From: Deltaproteobacteria bacterium
GTDB lineage: Bacteria; Desulfobacterota; Deferrimicrobia; Deferrimicrobiales; Deferrimicrobiaceae
Direction: 5' to 3'
DNA: 6,166 nucleotides
NCBI GenBank assembly: GCA_003513855.1
Contig: DOTC01000091.1
Coordinates: 13,303 to 19,468 of the forward strand
Shown here: positions 1 through 6,166 of the stretch, piece by piece
Layout of the letters: each line of letters begins with the position of its first letter
How positions within the stretch are numbered: the first letter of the stretch is position 1
The notes under the pieces: generated by a model
The model's input: the letters and a program-made list of their open reading frames with translations, nothing else
What the model was told of the DNA's origin: nothing
Databases searched by the model: none
Program-made: the position numbers and the translations under genes

Positions 1-744
1 CGTGTATCCCCCCATGACGAGGGCCAGCGTGATGATCACCTCGACCTGGTAGTTGTTGACCCCCTTGAGCATCCGGTACGCCAGAAAACCGAAGAGCAGG
101 CCGAGCGCGGCGCCGCCCACCGTTTCCATGAGAAAGAGGGAAAAGGCTTTTCCGACCGCGACGTCGACCCCTCCGCCGGACAGTTCGAGGAGGATCAGGA
201 AAACGACCACGCCGATCCCGTCGTTGAACAGGGACTCGCCGGCGATCTTGATTTCCAGGCTTTTCGGGATCCCGGCGGTTTTCAGGATCCCGAGGACGGC
301 CACCGGATCGGTGGGGGAGATGAGGGCGCCGAAGAGCAGGCAGTGGATGAAGGGGATCGGTATGCCCAGGACCTCGAGGAGCAGCCAGGAGAGCCCCCCG
401 ACGAGGAATGTAGAGGCGACCACGCCCGCCGTCGCCAGCAGCGCGACCAACCATTTCTGCCCCGACAGCTCCTCCAGCTTGATATGCAGGGCCCCGGCGA
501 ACAGCAGGAAGGACAGCATCCCGTGGAGAAGCGCCTTGTTGAAGTCGATCCCCCCCAGGATCTCGGCCGACTGTCTCTGGACCGCCCCCAGTCCGAACAT
601 CCCCATTCCGGCGATCCCGAGCGAAACCAGCATGGAGATGACCATCACGCCGATGGTGGTGGGGAGCCCGATGGTGCGGTAATTGACGTAGCTGAAGAGC
701 GCCGTGAGGACGATCAGGACGGCCGCGATCTCGAACAGCCCCAT
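1..744 (-). CDS. CPA1-family cation:proton antiporter, N-terminal 248 residues (cut by window edge)
   Basis: This is an inner-membrane Na+(or K+)/H+ exchanger of the Na_H_Exchanger family (NhaP/CPA1 type), which swaps cytoplasmic cations for protons. I translated it by hand from the minus strand; it is open to the left edge, so the C-terminus is missing. Visible family marks are a hydrophobic first helix followed by LPTTIG (about residues 27-32), [13 protein letters not shown] starting at 143, GESLFNDG at 169-176, and [13 protein letters not shown] around 230-242. The Asp of the SPTDP motif (146) and the Asp of the FND motif (175) are the charged residues expected in the ion path. Alternating hydrophobic stretches fit about seven membrane helices in the part present. 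The ATG at 744 is supported by a GGAGGA at 757-762, though its 12-base spacer is long, and by the typical family N-terminus. Ion specificity cannot be told, nor whether a C-terminal TrkA-type regulatory domain follows. The gene lies 162 bases downstream of the phosphatase gene on the same strand. Confidence 0.93.
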   Translation of the reverse strand, partial: MGLFEIAAVLIVLTALFSYVNYRTIGLPTTIGVMVISMLVSLGIAGMGMFGLGAVQRQSAEILGGIDFNKALLHGMLSFLLFAGALHIKLEELSGQKWLVALLATAGVVASTFLVGGLSWLLLEVLGIPIPFIHCLLFGALISPTDPVAVLGILKTAGIPKSLEIKIAGESLFNDGIGVVVFLILLELSGGGVDVAVGKAFSLFLMETVGGAALGLLFGFLAYRMLKGVNNYQVEVIITLALVMGGYT

Positions 745-906
745 CTGCCTCAGGTCTCCTCCGTTCCCCGATTCCAGCAGACTTCCTTCGCCTTTTGTTG
801 TACCACCGGAGGAGGATCACGGGCTACAGCTGCTGCACAGCCCCCCTTTTCCTACGGGGTCTGCAGTCCGTTCCGTTTTCCCTCCGAAATCCGATAGAGA
901 CGGGGC

Positions 907-2640
907 TCATTTCCCGTTCCTCTGCCCCATTACTTCCGGCAACGGTGTGCCCGACGCCCCCGATGGGGGATTGATGCCGAGATAGGCCGACAGGGTCGGC
1001 GCGATGTCGTAGGGGGTCACCGGCCGGGTGATCCGCGCGGCCCCCACGCCGTTTCCGGCGAAGATCACCGGGACGTGGGTATCGTAGCGCCAGGGCGAGC
1101 CGTGGGTGGCGGCGACTCTCAGGCCGTCGAAGTCGTTGATGAAGGTGTGGGGCGCGAACACGATATAGATGTCGCCCGAGCGGTCGGGGTCGTGGTTGCG
1201 CAGCACGGCACCCATCTGCCAGGTATCCGGCACATCCCCCTTGAGCAAGGCATCACTGGAAACCGCAAGCGCCACGCCGGGGAACTTGACCAGCTCGGCG
1301 GCGACCGCGCGTTCGACCTCGCCCTGGTCGAGACCCCGCTGGCGGATGAGCTCGCGGTTCAGGTAGAGGTAGGGGTGGAAGTAGGTCTGGATCAGTTCCT
1401 CGCCGATGCCAAATCGCTTCTTCAGGGCTTCGATCGCCGGCTGGCGGTCGAGCGCCTTGGGATCGAAGTACCCGGCCTCGATGCCGAGATCCTTCAGGTA
1501 CCCGGGCACCTCGGGGGAGCCGTGGTCGCCCGACAGCACGACCAGGGTGTTGGCAAGGCCGACCTTCCTGTCGATGAAGCGGAACAGCTCGGCCAGGGTG
1601 CGGTCGAGGCGGCGCTGGTTCTCCTCGGCCTCGAGGCTCGACGGCCCGAACAGGTGGTTGATGTAGTCGGTCGACGAGAAGCTGATGGCCAGGTAGTCCG
1701 TGACGGCGTCCCGGCCCAGCCCCTCGTTTTCGACGAGCGCCTTGGCAAAATCGAGGGTCAGCTCGTCCCCGGCCGGGCTCAGCGTCAGGAACGTGGTGAA
1801 GTACTTGCCGTCGCCGGGGCCGTAGGCGTGCGGGAAGATGCGACCCCACCCGGGGAAATCGGTCTCCCATGAGCGGTCGTCCGCTTCGCCGAACAGGTAC
1901 TCGCCCGCCTTGCCCGCCAGCTTCCATTCGCTGTTGGCATAACGCTGCGGATGTTTTCCGGCGTTCCACGCCTCGACCCAGGCCGGGTACCGCTCGTAAT
2001 AATAGTCGCTGGTGACGAAATCGCCGGTCGCCTTCGAGAACCAGAACGCCTTGCCGGCATGGCCGGCCATCGCCACCGCGCCGCGATCCTTGACCGAGAC
2101 GGCGAACACCTTCGCCCGGCCGCCGGTATGGCTGGCCAGTTCGTCGCCGAAGGTCGAGACACGTATCGCCCCGGGTGAGCGGCCGTCGCTGCGCGCCGTA
2201 CGCTGGGTCGGGTCGATCTCCCTGGACTTGTCGACCCCGCCGCCGGCGGTCAGCAGCCGATGTGCCGGGTCCTCGATGTTATAGCGCAGTTCGCCGGCCT
2301 CGCGATCGAGCCAGACGTTGGCGACCATGCCGTGGTCGGCGGGATAGGCGCCCGTGGAGAGCGACGCGTGGCCGACGACGGTCTCGGTGTTGGCGTGCTG
2401 GTATTGGGCGTATACGTAGTGCGTGCCCTGATCGAGCAGGTAGCGCCACCCCCCCTCCCCGTAGTGGCGGGCGAAGCGCATCGGCAGGTCGGCGCGCAGC
2501 GCATCGACGGTGATCTGCAACACGAGACGCGGTTTGGCCGGCTCTTCCCAGGGTAGAGATTGCGCAGGGCTACAAATGAGCAGAAGGGCCGCAACAACAC
2601 AGGAGATTGACGGAAGGATCTTGCGAACGATGATCATCAT
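907..2640 (-). CDS. Secreted alkaline phosphatase, PafA/PhoK type (alkaline phosphatase superfamily)
   Basis: This 577-residue protein is a predicted periplasmic phosphate monoesterase that would free inorganic phosphate from organic esters. Residues 1-28 look like a Sec signal peptide: a KILP basic start, a hydrophobic core at about 12-24, and a cut site after AQS (28). By alignment from memory to PafA, all key positions are present: metal ligands D45, D325, H329 (DYINH), D372-H373 (SGDHG) and H513 (THGS), and nucleophile T87 in TETVVGHAS. N108 (ANVWLD) and the K184-x-R186 pair (VKDRGA) match PafA N100, K162 and R164, which bind the phosphate monoester. This favours a monoesterase over a nucleotide pyrophosphatase/phosphodiesterase. 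Two adjacent ATGs (2640, 2637) follow AAGGAA and GAGAGGG; the second has the better spacing to GAGAGGG. The reading frame stays open upstream to 3042, but that part overlaps the DUF2130 gene and lacks family similarity. The stop is TGA. No convincing Pho box was seen in the 50-base gap upstream, so the gene may share transcription with the DUF2130 gene. Confidence 0.93.
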   Translation of the reverse strand: MMIIVRKILPSISCVVAALLLICSPAQSLPWEEPAKPRLVLQITVDALRADLPMRFARHYGEGGWRYLLDQGTHYVYAQYQHANTETVVGHASLSTGAYPADHGMVANVWLDREAGELRYNIEDPAHRLLTAGGGVDKSREIDPTQRTARSDGRSPGAIRVSTFGDELASHTGGRAKVFAVSVKDRGAVAMAGHAGKAFWFSKATGDFVTSDYYYERYPAWVEAWNAGKHPQRYANSEWKLAGKAGEYLFGEADDRSWETDFPGWGRIFPHAYGPGDGKYFTTFLTLSPAGDELTLDFAKALVENEGLGRDAVTDYLAISFSSTDYINHLFGPSSLEAEENQRRLDRTLAELFRFIDRKVGLANTLVVLSGDHGSPEVPGYLKDLGIEAGYFDPKALDRQPAIEALKKRFGIGEELIQTYFHPYLYLNRELIRQRGLDQGEVERAVAAELVKFPGVALAVSSDALLKGDVPDTWQMGAVLRNHDPDRSGDIYIVFAPHTFINDFDGLRVAATHGSPWRYDTHVPVIFAGNGVGAARITRPVTPYDIAPTLSAYLGINPPSGASGTPLPEVMGQRNGK

Positions 2641-2690
2641 GATCCCTCTCTTCCTTGGGACACCTCGGGCGCCCCCATTTTGATGTTTGG

Positions 2691-3848
2691 TTATTCTACC
2701 CCGGGCAACTCCAATGTTGGTATCGAAGGCAGCGTCTTTCCGACGATCCCCTGGATGCCGCCGTACATCCGGGCCATGTTGACGATGGCTTTGGTCGCCT
2801 GTTTCTCCCGCTTGGACCACATCCGCTCCGTCGCCCTCTTCTCGGATTCGAGATCCTCCCGCATCTGGGTGAAGGCTTCGATGACCCCCTGCACGGCGTT
2901 TCGGAACTCCACCCCCGAGAGGAACTCGTAGAGCATCTCCATCTTCTCGTTCTTCCCCACGACCGAGGCGCGCGCCAGCGCCACCTGAACGAGCCCTGCC
3001 CGAAGGATGTACGCCATCCCGATGGCCGAGGGGAAGTCGCAAACCCAGATTCCCCCGAGGTGTCCGATATGGCGGAGTCCCTCAGGAAGGGACTGGGAAA
3101 CAATGACGGCCCCTTCCGCCCTGGCTTCCCTCTGGTCCTCCTTGAGCTTGTCCACCCAGGCATTGCTCCAGTTTTTCGCCCTCTTGGACTCCCAGAGAAT
3201 CTTTCCGCACGATTGACCACCCGGCGTAAACACCTCCTGCATGCAATCCGCGCCTCTCACGCCTTTCGAGATTTCGGTGATCGAGTCGTGCGGAAACTCC
3301 CCCTGGAGCATTTTTTCCAGTTCGAGTTCCTGTACTTCCCCCTGCAACTGCATGCTCCCCTGCTCCGCCCGCCGCTTCAGGTCGTCGATCTGCTTGAGAA
3401 GATCGTTGATCTTGTGCTCCTTGTCTGCCTCCCGCAGGCGGTACTCCTCGTCCTTCCTCCTGGCCACCTCGGTGGCGATGCCTTTCCTCTCTTCTTCGAG
3501 TTTCCGGGCCACCTCGAGGTCGAGTTGCTCAGACCGCTCCTCCAGATCCCGCTTCTCCTTCAAGAGCTTCATCTCCCGGGAGGTCAGCTCCTTCACCTTC
3601 TGCTGCTGCTCCGCGAGCTGCTTCAACGCCGACTGATGCTCGATCAAGGCCTCGCTTCGTGCCTTCTCGGTTGCCAGCCGTTCCGCCTCGGCAACCCTCT
3701 GCCGGATACCCTCCTCGGCGTCCTGGAGCCGCTTGCGGTAGCTCTCCTCGAATTGCCGGGAGAGCCTCTCCTCGATGGAGCGGGTCAACGCCTGGCTGAG
3801 TTCGATTTCTTTGCCGCAGTGGGGGCAAACGACAGAAGTAGACGACAT
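2691..3848 (-). CDS. DUF2130 family coiled-coil protein with predicted PD-(D/E)XK-like core
   Basis: This 385-residue soluble protein is recognised as DUF2130; its function has not been established as far as I know. It opens with a CPHC knuckle (C8, C11) in a sequence like half of a zinc ribbon, with no obvious second Cys pair nearby. Residues about 20-180 are rich in Glu, Lys, Arg, Gln and Leu with heptad-like spacing, a long coiled coil. The C-terminal part from about 183 carries the family signature: GEFPHD (183-188), GVRGAD (196-201), ILWESKRAKNW (217-227) and KLKEDQ (234-239). The D201 to E220-S-K222 spacing resembles a PD-(D/E)XK nuclease core, so DNA or RNA cleavage is an inference. 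A second charged helical stretch covers about 325-355. The ATG at 3848 has a good GGAGG six bases upstream (3855-3859), and the stop is TAA. The phosphatase gene follows after 50 bases on the same strand with no clear terminator between. No restriction-modification or defence partner is visible beside it. Confidence 0.92.
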   Translation of the reverse strand: MSSTSVVCPHCGKEIELSQALTRSIEERLSRQFEESYRKRLQDAEEGIRQRVAEAERLATEKARSEALIEHQSALKQLAEQQQKVKELTSREMKLLKEKRDLEERSEQLDLEVARKLEEERKGIATEVARRKDEEYRLREADKEHKINDLLKQIDDLKRRAEQGSMQLQGEVQELELEKMLQGEFPHDSITEISKGVRGADCMQEVFTPGGQSCGKILWESKRAKNWSNAWVDKLKEDQREARAEGAVIVSQSLPEGLRHIGHLGGIWVCDFPSAIGMAYILRAGLVQVALARASVVGKNEKMEMLYEFLSGVEFRNAVQGVIEAFTQMREDLESEKRATERMWSKREKQATKAIVNMARMYGGIQGIVGKTLPSIPTLELPGVE

Positions 3849-4011
3849 GGTACCCCTCCGAAATGACGTACCTCCAATTGTGACCCGCCCCCGATGATCG
3901 GTCCACCCGTTTCTTGGTGAATAAAGATGGCCACCGGCTCCACGGTGCCGAACCCGGAAAACGTCTCCTTGAAGAGCAGAGTGAACCGATCACGCGGGGG
4001 GCTGGTCGGAA

Positions 4012-4041
4012 CTTGACTGCCGGATGGGAAAGACACATAAT
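4012..4041 (+). promoter_or_regulatory. Sigma70-like promoter for the cyclase gene
   Basis: TTGACT (4012-4017) and CATAAT (4036-4041) each match the sigma70 consensus at five of six bases and are 18 bases apart. Transcription would start near 4048, giving a leader of about 40 bases before the ATG at 4087. The element overlaps the upstream in-frame ATG at 4024, which therefore would lie ahead of the transcript start. An A/T-rich tract in an otherwise GC-rich region adds weight. This was found by eye and no transcript data were used. Confidence 0.6.
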
Positions 4042-4072
4042 AAAACACGGTTTTTTGTATTCGGTTTTTCCC

Positions 4073-4078
4073 GGGGGT
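4073..4078 (+). promoter_or_regulatory. Ribosome binding site that decides the cyclase start
   Basis: GGGGGT differs from GGAGGT at one base and sits eight bases before the ATG at 4087. The other in-frame ATG (4024) has no such site upstream. Together with the promoter position and the usual family N-terminus, it supports the start at 4087. Confidence 0.55.
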
Positions 4079-4086
4079 CGCACATC

Positions 4087-5991
4087 ATGTCGAGAGGCCA
4101 GGGCAAGCGCAAGCTCGTCGCCATTCTCGTTGCCGATGCGCAGAACTACAGCCGTCTCATGGGTGAGGACGAGGCGGGAACGGTCCAGCTGCTCAAATCC
4201 CACCTCCAGACCATGTTCGAGCTCGTCGGGAAGTTCCACGGCCGGGTGGTGGACTCTGCCGGGGATTGCCTGCTCGCGGAGTTCGCCAGCGTCGTGGATG
4301 CCGTGCAGTGCGCCCTGGAGATTCAGAAGACGCTCAAGGCGTGGAACGAGGAACTGACCGAAGACCGGAGGATGATTTTCCGGATCGGGATCAATCTCGG
4401 GGACGTGATCGGGGAGGAAGGCAAGCTTTATGGAGACGGAGTCAACATCGCGGCCCGGGTCGAAAAGCTGTCCGAGGGCGGAGGAATATGCATCTCCGGG
4501 ACCGCGTACGATCAGGTCAAGAACAAGATCCCTGTGGGATATGATTATCAGGGGGAAGTATCGGTAAAGAATATTCCGGAACCGATCCGGGTCTACAGAA
4601 TCCTTCCGGACGTCACGGGAACATCGGTCCGGAAGCCGAGCCAGGCATGGGCAAGCCGCTTGCGGGGTCCGCTCCTGGCAACCGTCACCGGGGTGATTGT
4701 CGCCCTCTTCGCGTTTTTCCTGTGGCGCGAGTACTCGAAACCCCCCGTCGTGCCGCAGGAAGCCGTTGCCAAAGCATCCCACGAATTACCGCTCCCCCCG
4801 GAGACCTCGGTCGCCGTGCTCCCCTTCGAGAACATGAGCGGCGATCCCGACCAGGAATACCTGAGCAACGGACTCACCGACGACATCATCACCTCCATCT
4901 CGAAGCTCCCCCGCCTGTTCGTGATCGCCCGGAGCTCGACGCTCAAATATAAAGAAAAACCCGCGGACGTGAGGCAGATCAGCCGGGACCTGGGAGTGCA
5001 GTATGTCGTGGAGGGCAGCGTCCAGAGATCCGGAAAGCGGTTGCGGGTCAACGTCCAGCTGATCGACGGGACCACGGGTGATCACGTGTGGGCGGAACGG
5101 TACGACCGGGGAGTAAAGGAGTTTTTCCAGACCCGGGACAAGATCATCCTCGATCTTGCATCCTCGCTGGCGGGAGAGTTGACGGATGGCGACTTCGCGA
5201 AGATCATCCGCCGGAGAGTGAACAGCCTGGAAGCGTGGGAGGCCGTCCAGCGGGGCTATGCCCATTACGAACGGTGGACCGTCGAGGATCAGATCAAGGC
5301 CCGCGAATGGTATCAAAAGGTGACCGAGCTGGAGCCGGAGTCCGTCGTGGGATGGATGGGCATCGCATGGACCTTCATGAAGGAAGGCATCCTCCGTGGG
5401 GGACCGGAGGGCAAGGAGAAGTTGCGGCAGGCCGTCGAGATGGCGGAGAAGGTCCGCGCGATGGATCCCTCGTACTACGGCCCCTACATGCTCCTGGCCA
5501 ATATCCAGGTCCGGGAGAGACGCTTCGAGGAAGCGGTCGCCAACGCGAGGAAGTGTTACGAGCTGGAACCGAATTATATCAACTCCATTTACATCATGGG
5601 GCATGTGCTGACGTATGTCGGCAAACCGGAGGCGGAGGAGGCGATCGGGCTGTTCAAGAAAGTGATGCGACTGAACCCGAACTTTCGTCCCCAATACCCG
5701 CATTCCCTGGGAAGGGCGTATCACGTGACGGGCCAGACCGACAAGGCGGTCGAATGGTACAAGGTTGCCGTCCAGAAAAACCCGAAGTGGGCCGCGCCAC
5801 ATGTCGATCTCGCCGCGATATACGCTTCGCTGGGCCGGAAAGAGGAGATGCGGTCCGAAGCGGCCGAGATCCTTCGCCTGAAACCGAAGTTTGCCGTAAA
5901 AAAGTATATGGAGACCGCATCTCTTCCTAAGGATCCGAAGTTCGGTCAATATCAGAGGGAGATGCTGATCAAGGCGGGTTTGCCGGAGTAA
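4087..5991 (+). CDS. Class III adenylate/guanylate cyclase with transmembrane helix, TolB-like domain and TPR region
   Basis: This 634-residue membrane signalling protein probably makes a cyclic nucleotide in the cytoplasm. The cyclase domain spans about 8-175. Metal-binding Asp residues are D17 (VADAQNYSRLM) and D60 (SAGDC), and the transition-state pair is N120 and R124 (GDGVNIAAR). D117 is at the purine-contact site, but the usual partner Lys is D56, so nucleotide choice and activity are uncertain. A single hydrophobic helix (about 195-213), followed by a Pro-rich linker, should carry the rest across the inner membrane. Residues about 240-341 form a TolB-like domain (SVAVLPFENMSGDPDQEYLSNGL at its start, VWAERYDR at its end). 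Residues about 385-600 hold degenerate TPR units with repeated Glu/Asn-Pro ends (LEP 415-417, MDP 459-461, LEP 493-495, LNP 529-531, KNP 564-566). The C-terminus KAGLPE is typical of this family. The TPR/TolB part likely binds proteins or a ligand outside the cytoplasm; that is an inference. An earlier in-frame ATG at 4024 would add 21 residues but overlaps the promoter. Stop is TAA; the gene appears monocistronic. Confidence 0.93.
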   Translation: MSRGQGKRKLVAILVADAQNYSRLMGEDEAGTVQLLKSHLQTMFELVGKFHGRVVDSAGDCLLAEFASVVDAVQCALEIQKTLKAWNEELTEDRRMIFRIGINLGDVIGEEGKLYGDGVNIAARVEKLSEGGGICISGTAYDQVKNKIPVGYDYQGEVSVKNIPEPIRVYRILPDVTGTSVRKPSQAWASRLRGPLLATVTGVIVALFAFFLWREYSKPPVVPQEAVAKASHELPLPPETSVAVLPFENMSGDPDQEYLSNGLTDDIITSISKLPRLFVIARSSTLKYKEKPADVRQISRDLGVQYVVEGSVQRSGKRLRVNVQLIDGTTGDHVWAERYDRGVKEFFQTRDKIILDLASSLAGELTDGDFAKIIRRRVNSLEAWEAVQRGYAHYERWTVEDQIKAREWYQKVTELEPESVVGWMGIAWTFMKEGILRGGPEGKEKLRQAVEMAEKVRAMDPSYYGPYMLLANIQVRERRFEEAVANARKCYELEPNYINSIYIMGHVLTYVGKPEAEEAIGLFKKVMRLNPNFRPQYPHSLGRAYHVTGQTDKAVEWYKVAVQKNPKWAAPHVDLAAIYASLGRKEEMRSEAAEILRLKPKFAVKKYMETASLPKDPKFGQYQREMLIKAGLPE

Positions 5992-6125
5992 TTCTTTCGC
6001 TCGAAACGTTCCGGCTATCGCGGTTACGCGAGGCAACCAGGAAAACCTGTTTGGACCAGGATTGCGTCCAGCTGGCGCTTCCTTTTTCCTGATCCACGCC
6101 GCACACACAATTTATACGAAACGAA

Positions 6126-6156
6126 GGGACCGGCGGAGGGTGTACCCCCCGGTCCC
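6126..6156. terminator. Strong GC hairpin, possible transcription terminator
   Basis: GGGACCGG (6126-6133) pairs perfectly with CCGGTCCC (6149-6156), and an inner GGG/CCC (6138-6140 with 6145-6147) closes a TGTA loop. On the plus strand the tail is C-rich then AAGGGG, so it lacks a U-run for the cyclase transcript, whose stop is 135 bases before. On the minus strand the stem is followed by TTCGTTTCGTATAAATT, moderately T-rich, so it may end a leftward transcript entering from beyond the window. It could be a two-way barrier. Confidence 0.4.
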
Positions 6157-6166
6157 CCCCAAGGGG

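Noticed and set aside
821..859. Small hairpins (GGGCT...AGCCC at 821-843; CCCC...GGGG at 843-859) after the phosphatase stop
   Set aside because: Stems are only four or five true pairs and no T-run follows on the minus strand, so a terminator is not supported.
53..897. Plus-strand open frames of 209 and 184 codons at the left edge
   Set aside because: They are antisense to the antiporter gene, whose translation carries clear family motifs; their composition is biased and unrecognisable.
1075..1872. Plus-strand open frame of 265 codons
   Set aside because: It is antisense to the phosphatase gene, which has a complete active site.
2572..2574. Possible lipoprotein cysteine (C23) in the phosphatase signal peptide
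   Set aside because: The preceding residues LLI do not fit a lipobox, which needs a small residue just before Cys; an ordinary cut after AQS is a better fit.
2641..3042. Upstream extension of the phosphatase reading frame by 134 codons
   Set aside because: It overlaps the DUF2130 gene in another frame, has no family similarity, and would put a good signal peptide in the middle of the protein.
2655..3866. Plus-strand open frame of 403 codons
   Set aside because: It is the antisense of the DUF2130 gene; its Leu/His/Pro-rich composition is what an Arg/Glu/Lys-rich coiled coil gives when read backwards.
3932..3947. Inverted repeat CACCG/CGGTG in the divergent gap
   Set aside because: Five-base arms are common by chance in GC-rich DNA, and it lies within the coding-like stretch.
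4024..4086. Earlier in-frame ATG for the cyclase
   Set aside because: No ribosome site precedes it, the predicted promoter -10 lies downstream of it, and the family normally starts close to the residue coded at 4087.
3529..4782. Minus-strand open frame of 417 codons
   Set aside because: It spans two opposite genes and the control region; no domain is recognisable, so it is a GC-driven shadow.
6018..6031. Hairpin TCGCG-GTTA-CGCGA after the cyclase stop
   Set aside because: The stem is only five bases long and is not followed by a T-run, so it is too weak to call a terminator.
4786..6108. Minus-strand open frame of 440 codons
   Set aside because: It is antisense to the cyclase gene, where high GC keeps frames open, and it shows no recognisable family.

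Overview
The window is GC-rich bacterial chromosomal DNA with tightly packed genes and strong G/C preference at third codon positions. The gene families and style (a TPR-type class III cyclase, a DUF2130 protein and a PafA-like phosphatase, with good GGAGG-type ribosome sites) suggest a Gram-negative environmental bacterium, possibly of the former Deltaproteobacteria or a related group. That placement is an inference from style, not from a marker gene. No rRNA, tRNA, CRISPR array, insertion sequence or phage gene was seen.

Layout: three genes lie on the minus strand and one on the plus strand, diverging from a gap of about 240 bases (3849-4086). Reading leftward from the gap come a DUF2130 coiled-coil protein with a predicted nuclease-like core (3848-2691), then after 50 bases a secreted PafA/PhoK-type alkaline phosphatase with an apparently complete active site (2640-907), then after 162 bases the N-terminal 248 residues of a CPA1-type cation:proton antiporter (744-1), cut by the window edge. 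Reading rightward comes one 634-residue signalling protein (4087-5991): class III nucleotide cyclase domain, one transmembrane helix, TolB-like domain and a TPR region. A sigma70-like promoter (4012-4041) lies just upstream and fixes its start. The last 175 bases hold no gene but end in a strong GC hairpin (6126-6156).

The three minus-strand genes are co-directional and might be partly co-transcribed, but their known or likely roles (nuclease-like or unknown, phosphate release in the periplasm, ion exchange at the inner membrane) do not form an obvious pathway. The cyclase looks like an independent transcription unit. No clearly new multi-gene system is visible. The items most worth a second look are the nuclease-like core of the DUF2130 protein, the non-canonical purine-contact position of the cyclase, and a coding-like stretch on the minus strand of the divergent gap.
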